From Ciona intestinalis (lineage: Eukaryota; Chordata; Ascidiacea; Phlebobranchia; Cionidae), in the NCBI RefSeq assembly GCF_000224145.3, contig NC_020175.2, positions 3,672,360 through 3,736,359 of the forward strand: 64,000 nt of DNA, in the 5' to 3' direction. The number at the start of each line of letters is the position of its first letter. Position 1 is the stretch's first letter. The notes below the pieces were generated by a model. It was not told the origin of the DNA. It ran no database searches and was given only the letters and a program-made list of their open reading frames with translations. Shown here in pieces: positions 31,001 to 41,644 of the stretch. The position numbers and the translations under genes are program-made.

Positions 31001-34000
31001 CAATACTATTTGTTTGCCCAACGGAGAGCAAATCGCGGAAGGAACAAAATGTTGGGCAACTGGTTACGGAGCTATAAGTATGTGCGATTTAAATATTGTT
31101 TAAGCTATACTTTCGATTTCGTAAACGTATACATTTCAGTTTAAACTGTATGTAAGGATTTTTGTAGCATAAATATGTGATAGTTGTAATGTCAATAATG
31201 TTATATTTCTTGACCCAAAACTATATAGATTTTCCCATAGCGATATAGTAGGGTGGGAGAGACGGGACACCTTTAGCACAAAATCAAACATCCTCATCGA
31301 TCGTGTTTTACACAATTAACAACGGTCTATGGAAATCGTAAATACGGTTTTACAATTCTTTAAAAGCCCGCTTTGTTTAATACCAAATGGGACGAGAAAA
31401 TAGAATGAAAGGTGTCCAATCTTCCGCCACCCTACTACATATATATTAACCTACTTGACAACTGTATATATTTTTTCATAGCGATATGTGTTTTAGACAG
31501 TTATGAAAAGCTAAAGTCATATATACTGGATTTAAGTTTAGGAAAGCTTAAATAACAAGCATATAAAGCCTCGTATAGGCCTTCAGCATAAACTGTTCAG
31601 CTTTAAGCCACTAAATACTAAAGATAAGACATGTTATTTTTAGGCGAAGGTGGCCCTCTTTCTCAAACGCTTCGACAGGTTGCTCTGCCCATAGCGAACT
31701 CCCAAACATGCGTTCAAAATTACGCCAGGATTTCGCGAACCGTTAATCCAGTCAAAACTATGTGCGCTGGATACGAACAGGGTGGAAGAGACTCGTGCCA
31801 AGGTGGGCAAATGATATGTAAAATGTTTTACTTTTTTGAATACCCCAGAAATTAAAAAAAGAAAAGTCAGAATTCTTGAGCAATTTTCCTTTATTTCAGG
31901 TGATTCGGGCGGCCCATTAGTATGTCAGCGGTGCAACAGTTGTAACTGGTTTCTGGCTGGTTTGGTATCATTCGGCAGAGGATGTGCCCGAGTAGGGATG
32001 TTTGGTATATACAGTAGGATGACATATTTTGAACAGTGGATCGCATCTCAAACAGGAATGAACCACAGCCCTCGATCGTGCGTTAGACCATGTAAGTAAA
32101 ACCAACCAAACATATTCGCGTAGTCTACATTCGATTTTCGTCTTTTAAATAGTACGTTGGGGTAATAGGATACTTTTATCGTCTCCGCAAAGAGTGGAGT
32201 AGGGTAGACTATCTTTTAGTGTTTTTTTTGGTATAGTAAGCAAAGGATATAAAGGTATATAACGGCACCTACAATAACTCAAAATAGCGTTGATCTTGTT
32301 AATATAGGAAAGCATCTATGTTCCAGCTGTATTCATTTTTAACCCATGTTACCTCTTTAAAAAAATAACTTTAGCAATCAGTTTCACAATGAGATACAGT
32401 TGTTCAATCACAACTACAAATCTGTGCATATAAGTCTAACATATAGATGAACTTTTGTTCCAGCATGGTCTAATTGGAGCGCATGGTCCCAGGATTGCCC
32501 TAGTTGTGGGGCAGGAACGAGAACTAAAACCAGGAGTTGTACAAATGGTGTGGTTGGTGACCCAGGGTGCGATGGGTCCGCTACTATGACCGGAAGTTGC
32601 CCAAACAACCCGTGTTCAAGTAAGAAAGCTAATGTGTTTGAGTTAATCGGTCAATTATAGCGAGCGGCGCTATTTCGAGCCTATTTTCGCACATACTTTA
32701 CAGCGTAATGGCAGGAGCGGTTGCCTGAAAGATACATGACGATTTTCTGTACTTAGTACGTGATTTCCGTATTCAGAATTGCCTGGTACGCATCCTTTAA
32801 AAACCGCGCCCGGGGCACGGTCCTACGTCACAGCAGTTAATGCGTCACAGACCAGCAATAAAAGTTTCTAGCTCGCTTGCAGGCGAGAATTTTATAAAAA
32901 TAATTCAACATTTTAGAATGATAAGGCACAATCTGTTCAAGTATAGCTAACCGCCCATATATATCAATCAAAATATTAACAACAATCGAGATAAACTATT
33001 ATTACTTCTCGGCTGTGGTGGCTCATTGCCGTCAACTGGGAATGTTTAGACAGTGGTTGCTATGCATCAACAGCACGTTTATTAAAACGGAATTTCCAAA
33101 CCAAAAGATAGTTCAACTGAAACTAAAGATAAAGATTAACGTTCCGTTTTTTGGGAGTTCCCAATAACACGCAAACATCTATTTTAATATATCAAAGCCG
33201 TATACAAAGAGCTTATCTGTGTATAGAATGCAAATTACGGAACTTCATGTGCATATTATATTTAGCCAATCGCCGAATGCGTCAATAAAGGTGTTGTCTG
33301 ACAATGACGGCAACGTATCCGTAATTCCATATTTGCATTTTTTGTAGGCGGCAGCTGGGGCGATTACCAACAGTGGTCCACATGCACGGTTAGCTGTGGA
33401 GGAGGTACAAGAACCAGAACTCGAAGCTGTAATGGTGGTTCGGTTGGTAGCATCGGATGTCCGGGAGAAGAATCTCAAACCGAGGTATAAACGAATGTAA
33501 CTTACTTTATTCTCGCGTGGACGACAGTCGTTAACACGGGCACACCTCGTGCCAGCTTACGAGTTACCATGTATGTTATTTTATTTTTTAATATGTGCCT
33601 GTTAATTTTGGACAACCCATTAGTGACCACTGGGTTGGAGCAATTGCTGTTAAGTGTCTTGCCAATGGACACATACGCCCACAATAGTAAATGTACACTC
33701 ATAGAAAGAGATTTTAAAGGGTGTTTTAACTTGCTCGAATCTACTATATGATTATTCACAAGTAATTTGAAGATGAACTGTCCATCAGTGGTCACCGGCG
33801 CAACCAGTCTATTTCCTCGAGATAAAAGGAAAACAGAGTTTAAGTTTTTTTTAAATCTGAACTGTATGTTATCTGTTTTTAGCCATGCAACACTTACAAT
33901 TGCCCGGGTTGGAACAACTGGGGCAATTGGGGTGAATGTACTGCATCTTGCGGAGGTGGGACAAGAGAAGCGACCAGAACATGCAACACCTTTGGACAGG

Positions 34001-36047
34001 CGGGGGCTACCTGTTCTGGCGATGCCACAAAATCTGAAGCATGTAACACAACACCTTGTCCAACTTGGGGTGAATGGCAATGGGATTCATGCAGTAATAC
34101 ATGCGGTGGGGGCACAAGAACTGGCACACGGACGTGTAATAAACACGGTGGGACATTGGAATGTACTGGATCAGCAACTACATCGGAGAGTTGTGGAAAT
34201 GCTGCATGTGTAGGTAAGCATTTGTATGTAAGTTGTTGTCAATGCGAGAATACCTGAATGATGCTGCATCATGTAAAAGAAATTGGTTCATGCTATTATG
34301 TTCTACTATTAAACAGGTGCTTCGTGGGGCGATTTTGGTGCGTGGTCCGCTTGTACAGCCAGTTGCAACGGTGGTACACGAACGCGCACAAGGTCTTGCA
34401 ACCAAGGGTCAATCGGGAGCAATGGATGTCCTTCTGGCGGCGAATCTGAGTTGGAACCATGCAATACGTTTGGTTGTCCAACTTGGAACGACATGGTATG
34501 GGGCGATTGTTCCGTAACTTGTGGGGGTGGAACACGGACAGGTACAAGGACTTGCAACAGGAACGGCGGGACAGCTGATTGCGTGGGATCGAATACAGTA
34601 ACAGGAGTTTGCGGCGCTGCACAATGTGGTAAATATTTCGATTGCTTTGGACATTTATGACCAAACAACACAATCTTATATACAACATTTTATTTAGCAA
34701 CCTCGTCATGTGTGGACACATTGGGTGATTGTAGTGATTACTCCTCTCTTTGTTCTTCTCTAGCTCATCAGTCATTATTGCAAAGTATCTGCCCACAAAC
34801 ATGTGGATTTTGTGGTAAGTAAAGATGGAGATAAAGTTAACCGGGCAACATAATTATCGTTTTATTTTAAAGGATCTTCAACTGGTAGTTGGGATGAGTG
34901 GACAAACAGTGGAGGTTGTTCACTGACTTGTGGAGGCGGTACACAGCAACAGACAAGAACCTGCACGGGTGGAACTGCAGGCGCTGGTGGTTGTCCTGGA
35001 TCTTCAACACAAACGATTGCTTGTAACCAACAAGCTTGCCCCCCACAGGGCAGTTGGAGTGGCTGGTCAAATAGTGGGACTTGTACAGTAACTTGTGGTG
35101 GTGGCACTCAACAGCAGATAAGAACATGCAATGGTGGAACTGCAGGCGCTGGTGGTTGTCCTGGATCTTCAACACAAACGATTGCTTGTAACCAACAAGC
35201 TTGCCCCCCACAGGGCAGTTGGGGTGGCTGGTCAAATAGTGGGACTTGTTCATTGACTTGTGGTGGTGGCACTCAACAGCAGATAAGAACATGCAATGGT
35301 GGAACTGCAGGCGCTGGTGGTTGTCCTGGATCTTCAACACAAACGATTGCTTGTAACCAACAAGCTTGCCCCCCACAGGGCAGTTGGGGTGGCTGGTCAA
35401 ATAGTGGGACTTGTTCATTGACTTGTGGTGGTGGCACTCAACAGCAGATAAGAACATGCAATGGTGGAACTGCAGGCGCTGGTGGTTGTCCTGGATCTAC
35501 AACACAAACGATTGCCTGCAATGGGCAGGCTTGCCCATCAAGTGGGTCCTGGGGTGGCTGGATAAATGTTGGGACTTGTTCTACAAGCTGCATGCAAGCA
35601 CAGACGCGTCAGTGCAATGGTGGAACAGCAGGTCAAGGTGGATGTTCTGGCTTGTCCTCACGAATACAATCATGTACGGGTGGAGCATGTCCAACACAGA
35701 CCGGATCATGCAGCAATTTAAGGGACTTACAAGCACCTGCAACCTGCCGTAACTGGGCTAGCTTCAACTACTGTACGAATTATGCGGGTTACATGTTAGC
35801 TAACTGCGCTAAATCCTGCTGTGAACGAAATGCAGGTATATTTAGTTCTTAACTTTCTTTGGTTTGAACTACGATGAAAGCAATAATAATAACACGTTCT
35901 CTTTTAGGTGCATCTTCTACTGCTTGTAGTACAATCTTTGATTCATTTGGTACTTGGTGCACGGCAACAACTTTAGACTGTAGTAATGCATATATATTGT
36001 ATGTGTGTGCAAGAACATGCAATCCACTCTGCAGTGCTGCTGGTTGA
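28092..36047 (+). CDS. Secreted trypsin-like protease with ShKT, EGF and eleven TSP1 repeats (gene 2), 1131 aa
   Basis: Exons: 28092-28114, 28189-28250, 28745-28846, 28907-29014, 29266-29424, 29840-29922, 30098-30180, 30436-30535, 30909-31077, 31644-31802, 31900-32091, 32464-32619, 33348-33484, 33883-34213, 34317-34628, 34698-34814, 34873-35835, 35908-36047; all phase-consistent. Order: signal peptide (MGKYGFLLITSAIVVLY), an N-terminal ShKT-like six-cysteine module (about 29-62) that gene 1 lacks, EGF, calcium-binding EGF, trypsin domain with R164-IVGG, H204, D255, S352 and S1 residue D346 (trypsin-like), eleven TSP1 repeats, ShKT domains at about 726-764 and at the end of exon 17, and a last ShKT exon. 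The five TSP1 repeats in exon 17 are 165-bp units, several almost identical. Tandem paralogue of gene 1, with more TSP1 modules. AATAAA at 36192-36197. Confidence 0.9.
28270..28453 (-). mobile_element. MITE
   Basis: 'atagtagggtgggggaagac' at the left; the right end is shortened to 'caaccctactata'. Confidence 0.85.
28517..28713 (-). mobile_element. MITE
   Basis: 'ggtaggatgggggaagatgg' at the left and 'cccatcttcccccaccccac' at the right. Confidence 0.9.
29032..29217 (+). mobile_element. MITE, diverged
   Basis: 'agagggcggggacaccttta' at the left, 'attccctccgccctacttta' at the right. Confidence 0.8.
29484..29816 (+). mobile_element. tRNA-derived SINE with (ATTC)n tail
   Basis: 'ttgcgccgtagcaaaatagt' (A box), 'gggcaaaacacttaacagc', 'ccggccacgcgaggataaag' and a run of ATTC units ending about 24 bp before the protease exon. 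Confidence 0.9.
30226..30421 (+). mobile_element. MITE abutting protease exon 8
   Basis: 'atagtagggtggaggaagac' at the left; the right end 'acccaactttactatata' lies about 15 bp before the exon. Confidence 0.9.
30636..30852. mobile_element. Two head-to-head MITE fragments
   Basis: The left part carries the core in reverse orientation ('tcgtcccatttggcagtaaa'), the right part forward ('tcgtgaggatacggttttat'), joined near 30740. It ends in 'gtgtcccatcttcccccact'. Confidence 0.75.
31244..31438 (+). mobile_element. MITE
   Basis: 'tagtagggtgggagagacgg' at the left, 'tccaatcttccgccacccta' at the right. Confidence 0.9.
32620..33347. other. Long intron of gene 2 without recognised repeat
   Basis: GC content is slightly higher near 32700-32860 than in the flanks. 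I find no coding exon or known repeat. Confidence 0.4.
33490..33692 (-). mobile_element. SINE, tRNA head deleted
   Basis: 'aacttactttattctcgcgt', 'cgtgccagcttacgagttac' and 'aattgctgttaagtgtcttg' match. The part with the A and B boxes is missing. Confidence 0.85.
34971..35520 (+). repeat. 165-bp TSP1 coding repeats in gene 2
   Basis: 'ggaactgcaggcgctggtgg' recurs at 34971, 35136, 35301 and 35466, spaced exactly 165 bp. Adjacent units differ at only a few bases. Confidence 0.95.
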
Positions 36048-36191
36048 AGTGTCTTCTATTCAGATTAATAACTGTTTTGAACTGCTGACCACATCCTCTG
36101 AAGCACAAACACAAACATATTGCTTTGGAAGGAATAAGAGCGCTAAACTATATCCTCCCAATTTTAACATTGCCATGTTTCTGTTCTTCGC

Positions 36192-36197
36192 AATAAA
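36192..36197 (+). terminator. Polyadenylation signal AATAAA of protease gene 2
   Basis: 145 nt after the stop at 36045-36047. Confidence 0.6.
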
Positions 36198-36209
36198 ATA
36201 ATAAGAAAA

Positions 36210-36535
36210 TATGACAACGTGGCAGGTCACAATATACGCTATTTTTCGTCACAAGCAGTGGACAGTTTGATATACAAGTTGAAGAAGCACACCAACGAAA
36301 AATGAAAGTTTGTGTATGGATATAGATGCTCAAATGTGATATAAAGGTACCGCCAAAGTTTCAGAGGCTTTATTCCAGAAGCTGTTCTGGAAATTTTGCT
36401 GGTACATTATATCACATTTGACGATTTGAGCATCTCTATACAAATTTTGATTGATTGATGTTATGCTCTTTTAAATCAACAGAAAGTGGATAACTGCTGA
36501 TAGAAATAGTATCATTAGACCTGTAAAATGGTATA
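36210..36535 (-). pseudogene. Fossil of the last EMG1 exon
   Basis: Minus-strand match to 41635-41775, the last exon of EMG1 with its acceptor region. 'ggcaggtcacaatat' (stop codon region) at 36221-36235, 'ggataactgctgatagaaat' and 'cctgtaaaat' are shared. It is split by a fold-back insertion at about 36288-36478 and carries substitutions that spoil the frame. It sits downstream of protease gene 2 exactly as the real exon sits downstream of the decayed third paralogue, so both belong to one duplicated block. Confidence 0.8.
36288..36478. mobile_element. Fold-back insertion in the EMG1 fossil
   Basis: The arms 'gtatggatatagatgctcaa' with 'atgtgatata' (36313-36343) and 'tatatcacatttgacgattt' with 'gagcatctctatac' (36407-36440) are inverted repeats with a small difference. 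The insertion is absent from the real exon, so the boundary is visible by comparison. Confidence 0.65.
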
Positions 36536-37035
36536 GGAATAAAGCACCTTTCAGAACTAATTAACTACTAAAACTAAGCAGAATGTAGTGACGAAAATCA
36601 CTAATGCTATTTTGAAGGTTTCGATCAAAAGCGCGCGGAACTATGGTTTTTAAGATTAATATTCGTCTATTATCATATGGGGATCCGTACTAGGAGATTT
36701 AAAGGTGGCGCTATCTTCTGCGCAAGGGTCGTTACGTTAACGCGCCTGTGCAATAGTACCCGACCCAAACAATATGGCCAGACTCAGTTTTAAACGACAT
36801 TTTGGTAGGAACTAAAAATATTAAAATATGTAAAAATGGTTGTTAGTGACTCTACTTTTTATATTTTTTTGGTGATTTTAGATGTAATCCGGAGAAACGA
36901 TTTCGGTGTATCGTAAGGTGTAGTTAAATTGTTTAGAAGAATAAACGATAAAGATATGAATGAAATCTAATGTTAAAATCGTCGTATAATATCGTAAACA
37001 GCAATTTGTAAATTTTACATTTCATCGGGCTTATA
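36536..37035. other. Intergenic, nothing recognised
   Basis: A short GC-richer stretch around 36710-36780 and otherwise AT-rich sequence. No ORF or repeat that I can support. Confidence 0.4.
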
Positions 37036-37231
37036 TATAGTAGGGTGGGGGAAGATGGGACACCTTTAGCACATAATATCTAGATATCCCGATCATGTTT
37101 TAAACAATCAACAACGGTCTATGAGAGTCGTGAGGGCAAAGTTTCATATTTCTTTAAATGTTCTTTGTTTACTACTATATGGGACGAGAAAATAGAATTA
37201 TAAGGTGTCCCATCTTTCCCCATCCTACTGT
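37036..37231 (+). mobile_element. MITE, near consensus
   Basis: 'tagtagggtgggggaagatg' at the left and 'tcccatctttccccatccta' at the right, flanked by TA. Confidence 0.95.
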
Positions 37232-37574
37232 ATTTGTTTTTTGCGTTTGGAGTTTGAGCGATAATTTTACCCCGGACGACATGAGACTGGGTTGGTCTTG
37301 ATTGCATCAAAATAACTTGCTCTGCTGCACTTGGGTATATTTATGCAAAACGGTTCGAATATATATATGTAGGTTTCTGGTGTATGCCCCCGGCGATGCT
37401 GCTATAGTCCAACTGCATTCCTCTCTCATTTACTTCGACTACAGATGCTTATTTCCATACTCAGAACCAGAGTTCGTATATAAACATGTTAATATACCTG
37501 TTTATATACCGACTCCGGCCAGAACTTTATTGTATTTTTTCTAAATGGAAGATTTTAGGCAGACTTAACTTAGC

Positions 37575-37647
37575 ATGAAAGTATCTTTATTTAGTATCCA
37601 GACACTTCTGTTTTGCGCTTTCGAGCTTGTTACCCGGACAACGGAAC
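37575..37647 (+). other. Orphan signal-peptide exon (24 codons, phase 1)
   Basis: ATG, a hydrophobic signal peptide (MKVSLFSIQTLLFCAFELV) and a GTGAGT donor after 73 bp. The first exon of the CUB-MAM gene at 50563-50635 has the same length, the same phase and a matching 3' end (ACAACGgAAC|GTGAGT against ACAACGaAAC|GTGAGT). It could start a transcript of the decayed TSP1/ShKT locus downstream, whose exons at 38682 and 39230 both accept phase 1. No downstream CUB exon is visible here. Confidence 0.5.
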
Positions 37648-37714
37648 GTGAGTTCTTGGTTAAGTTACAGTTGAAACGTATTTACTATCGTTAATACATT
37701 ACATCGATTATTTT

Positions 37715-37800
37715 TTCCCGTATGCGTTTTTGGGCAAAACTCCATAACGACAAATGCAACAATCCCAATCGTGCCTAATGTGTTGTGCACAGGGTGACAT
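37715..37800 (+). mobile_element. Short SINE fragment
   Basis: 'cgtatgcgtttttgggcaaa', 'actccataacgacaaatgc' and 'gtgcctaatgtgttgt' correspond to the SINE middle. Confidence 0.5.
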
Positions 37801-37968
37801 GGTGAGTCATAATATCCAAATATCCTGACCGTGTTTTAAACAAATAACAGCGGCTATAGGAGTCGCGGGGATACGGTTTTATAATTCTTTGAATGTTTTT
37901 TGTGTACTACCAAATGTGATGGGAAAATAGAATGAAAAGGTGTCCCATCTTCCCCCACCCTACTATAT
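37790..37968 (+). mobile_element. MITE, left end damaged
   Basis: The core 'aacagcggctataggagtcg' and right end 'cccatcttcccccaccctac' are intact. Confidence 0.85.
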
Positions 37969-38450
37969 TACATACCGAACAATTTTCCGGGAAATATGCA
38001 CACGAGGCCGCAAAAAAGGAAAATGGCTCTATATCTTCGGACAAAATAAACAAATGCAGGATATAGCCAGATACAAAACGACCTATCACTCTACTCCAAT
38101 AGTTAAAAGAAAAGGCAAAAACTGTTAGGAGAAATATAACGTGACCGTTATTGTGACGTCATAACATACACAAAAATGATAAGTAATATTGACTTTAGTA
38201 TCAAACAAAACACACGTACTATAAATAACGAATTTCGTTGCCCCGCTACGAGAGTTTAAATAACTATACTTATTCATCTTTTTAAACATGGCAAGAAATA
38301 ATATGTATAGGATTCGTGAAAAGATAAAACCACCTGGTTATTTCGTGCTCGGAAATCACAACGCGAACAAGCACAGCTTGGGAGTTGTTTTAAATATTTT
38401 TTGTTAAAGAAACGATGTGGCGCAATACAAAGCTTCTATCTTGTCTTTGT

Positions 38451-38562
38451 ATAGTAGGGTGGGGGAGATGGGACACTGTTTCATTCTATTTTCCCGTTCA
38501 ATTTGGTAGTAAACAAAAAACATCCAAAAAATTATAAAACCGTATCTTCACGACTCCCATAG
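38451..38562 (-). mobile_element. MITE, right half missing
   Basis: Starts 'atagtagggtgggggagatg' and stops at 'cgactcccatag', where a different tandem duplication begins. Confidence 0.8.
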
Positions 38563-38581
38563 AGGCATAGACCATTGGCAG

Positions 38582-38661
38582 TGACATCGGTGTAGGCTAT
38601 GGCGTAATGCTGCGTAACAATGCTCTGACATCGGTGTATGGCGTAATGCTGCGTAACAATG
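38582..38661 (+). repeat. Tandem duplication of a ~38-bp unit
   Basis: 'tgacatcggtgta', a 0-5 bp variable part, then 'tggcgtaatgctgcgtaaca' and 'atg', occurs twice (38582-38622 and 38626-38661), directly before a truncated TSP1 exon. Confidence 0.9.
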
Positions 38662-38681
38662 ATATTGTACAATATTCACAG

Positions 38682-41475
38682 AAGCAATAAGGACCAGAAG
38701 GCGAAGATGTATTGGTGGTTTTATTGGGAGCAGCGGTTGTCCAACTGGACAAGATACTGAAAATGAGGTACGCGGATACGGTTGACGATTTTGTTTCAAA
38801 AACTTAAAAATGTGCAAACTTTTTGATCGAAGATTTATTCATAATTATAAAGTCTTCATAATTAAAATATAATTCAAGAAGTTTTGAGGTGATAAGCGTA
38901 GAAAACTAAACTGTTTGCGATGTGTTTTCAGTACTGCAACACTCACAATTGCCCGGCGTGGAACAACTGGGGCAATTGGGGTGAATGTACTGCATCTTGC
39001 GGAGGTGGGACAAGAGAAGCGACCAGAACATGCAACACCTTTGGATAGGCGGGGGCTACCTGTTCTGGTGATGCCACGAAATTTGAGGCGTGTAATTTAA
39101 CACCTTGCCCAAGCTTGAACGGATGGCAATTAGTATTGCTTTTAGGTTGGCATTTATACTGTTGATTTTTTCCCAACACAAAAGGATTTGTTTTGGACTA
39201 TGCCAAATTATGTCAACATAATTAAACAGGTGCTTCGTGGGGCGATTTTAGTGCGTGGTCCGATTGTACAGCCAGTTGCAACGGTGGTACACGAACGCGC
39301 ACAAGGTCTTGCAACCAGCCAGGGTTAATCGGGGGATGCCCTGGTGGTGAATCCGAGTCAGAGGTGAGTTATCGTAAAACAATGACGATTACTTGGATAA
39401 AGGAATGAGTTATATATTTTAGCCATGTAATACGTTCGGTTGCCCGCAATGGAACACATGGCAAACGTGGGGAGCTTGTTCGGAGAGTTGTTTAGGTGGT
39501 ACTAAGACAGCTACTCGGACGTGTAACACGTTTGGACAAGCAGGAGCGTCGTGTAATGGATTAACGGCAAAATCCGAACCGTGTAACACGTTTGGCTGTC
39601 CAACTTGGAACGACATGGTCTGGAACGATTGTTCTGTAACTTGTGGTGGTGGAACACGGACAGGTACAAGGACTTGCAACAGGAACGGCGGGACAGCTGA
39701 TTGCGTGGGATCGAATACAGTAACCGGAGTTTGCGGCGCTGCACAATGCGGTAAATATTTCGATTGCTTTGAACATTTAAATGCTCTCATATACAACATT
39801 CTATTTAGCATCCTCTTCATGCGTGAATACCCTGAGTAATTGTGGGGATCTCTCCTCTCTTTGTACTTCTGCAGCTCATGCTTCATTAATGCGGAATATC
39901 TGCCCACAAACATGTGGATTTTGTGGTAAGTAAAGATGGAGATAAAGTTAACCGGACCACAATGCTTTATTTCAAAGGGTCTTCAACTGGTAGTTGGAGT
40001 GGATGGTCAAATAGTGGGACGTGCACTTTTACTTGTGGAGGCGGTACACAACGACAGACTAGAACATGCAATGGTGGAACCGCAGGTGCTACTGACTGCT
40101 CCGGATCTACAACACAAACGATTCCATGCAATGAGCAAACTTGTCCACCACAGGGTAGTTGGGGTTCGTGGACAAATAATGGGACTTGTTCACTGACTTG
40201 TGGTGGTGGCATCCAACAACAGACACGAGCATGCAATGGTGGAACTGCAGGAACTGGTGGCTGCCCTGGATCTACAACACAAACAATTGCCTGCAATGGG
40301 CAGGCTTGTCCATCAAGTGGGTTCTGGGGTAATTGGATAAATGTTGGGATATGTTCTGCAAGCTGCATGCAAGCACAGACACGTCAATGCAATGGTGGGA
40401 CAGCAGGTCAAGGCGGATGTTCTGGCTCATCCTCACGAATACAATCATGTACGGGGGGAACCTGTTCAAGACAGACCGTAACGTGCGGGAATTTATTGGA
40501 CTTGCAACCAAGTGCGTCATGCCCTCGGTGGGTTAACTCGAGCTATTGTAACCATAGGAATTATGCAAGTTACATGTTAACCTACTGTGCCAAGTCCTGC
40601 TGCATATTTAATGCAGGTAAGCAATCCTTAATTTTTTTGGTATGGATTAGATAAAGATGATAACCACACCACAATGCTTTATTTCAAAGGTTCTTCAACT
40701 GGTAGTTGGAGTGGATGGTCAAATAGTGGGACGTGCACTTTTACTTGTGGAGGCGGTACACAACGACAGACTAGAACATGCAATGGTGGAACCGCAGGTG
40801 CTACTGACTGCTCCGGATCTACAACACAAACGATTGCATGCAATGAGCAAACTTGTCCACCACAGGGTAGTTGGGGTTAGTGGACAAATAATGGGACTTG
40901 TTCACTGACTTGTGGTGGTGGCATCCAACAACAGACACGAGCATGCAATGGTGGAACTGCAGGAACTGGTGGTTGTCCTGGATCTACAACACAGACGATT
41001 CCATGTAATGAGCAAACTTGTCCACCACAGGGTAGTTGGGGTAATTGGACAAATAATGGGACGTGTTCTACAAGCTGCATGCAAGCACAGACGCGTCAGT
41101 GCAATGGTGGAACAGCAGGTCAAGGTGGATGTTCTGGCTCATCCTCACGAATACAAACATGTACTGGTGGAAACTGTCCAACACAGACCGGAATGTGCAA
41201 TCATTTAAGCGACTGGCTACTGCCTCAATGCGCTATATGGGCTAACAGTAGTGACTGTAACCATATGGCTCATGAACATTTCATGATAACGGTCTGCGCC
41301 AGGTCCTGCTGTATATATAATAATGCAGGTAAACAATTCCTAACCTTTTCTGACATAGATTAAGATAAAAATTAATATTAAGATGCTCTATATTTGGTGG
41401 AGCTTTATAGACTGTAGTAATGCATTTATTTCACAAATGTGCGCAAATGCATGTAATCCACTCTGCAAGGTTGAA
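38682..41475 (+). pseudogene. Decayed third TSP1/ShKT paralogue without protease domain
   Basis: Exon-like blocks matching gene 2: 38682-38767 (half a TSP1, start lost), 38932-39115 (TSP1 with an in-frame TAG where gene 2 has CAG), 39230-39363, 39423-39750, 39809-39925 (ShKT), 39978-40616 (three TSP1 plus ShKT), 40690-41328 (duplicate of the previous block with TAG at 40878-40880), and a shortened last ShKT exon near 41392-41475. The five blocks from 39230 to 41328 keep splice sites and phase, and the first four of them are open. No protease or EGF exons are present between 36048 and 38682. It is a partial tandem copy of gene 2, now largely a pseudogene. A shortened secreted TSP1/ShKT protein made by skipping the stop-bearing exon 38932-39115 is conceivable. 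Confidence 0.8.
39961..41384 (+). repeat. 712-bp tandem duplication of exon plus intron
   Basis: 'aatgctttatttcaaag' at 39961 and 40673 starts two copies of a block holding the intron end, a 639-bp TSP1-TSP1-TSP1-ShKT exon and the following intron. Both exons are exactly 639 bp. Confidence 0.95.
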
Positions 41476-41565
41476 GTGACTTCTATTAAGATTTGTTTTG
41501 AAATGCTGATCACATCCACTGATTTCAAACAAATATTGCTTTGGAAAGAGTAAAAGCACTACAAC

Positions 41566-41571
41566 TTTATT
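41566..41571 (-). terminator. Polyadenylation signal AATAAA after EMG1
   Basis: Minus-strand AATAAA 74 nt after the EMG1 stop (41645). It is the first such signal downstream of NDUFS4, LRRC46 and EMG1. Confidence 0.6.
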
Positions 41572-41644
41572 CCAGAGCACCCGGTTTTAAAATTGCCAAG
41601 TTTCTGTTCCTCGCATTAAAAGATAAAAAGGACAACATGGCAGG

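Noticed and set aside
32155-32290. Possible further MITE in gene 2
   Set aside because: 'gttggggtaataggatactt' and 'gtagggtagactatctt' resemble the ends, but the core is not recognisable; too weak to list.
33502-34802. Minus- and plus-strand frames of 100-190 codons in gene 2
   Set aside because: Antisense or off-frame readings of TSP1 exons and a SINE; they cross clear splice sites and lack any family signature.
25648-35457. Long minus-strand frames over the TSP1 arrays, for example 34867-35457
   Set aside because: They repeat with the 165-bp coding module and are shadows of the plus-strand TSP1 exons.
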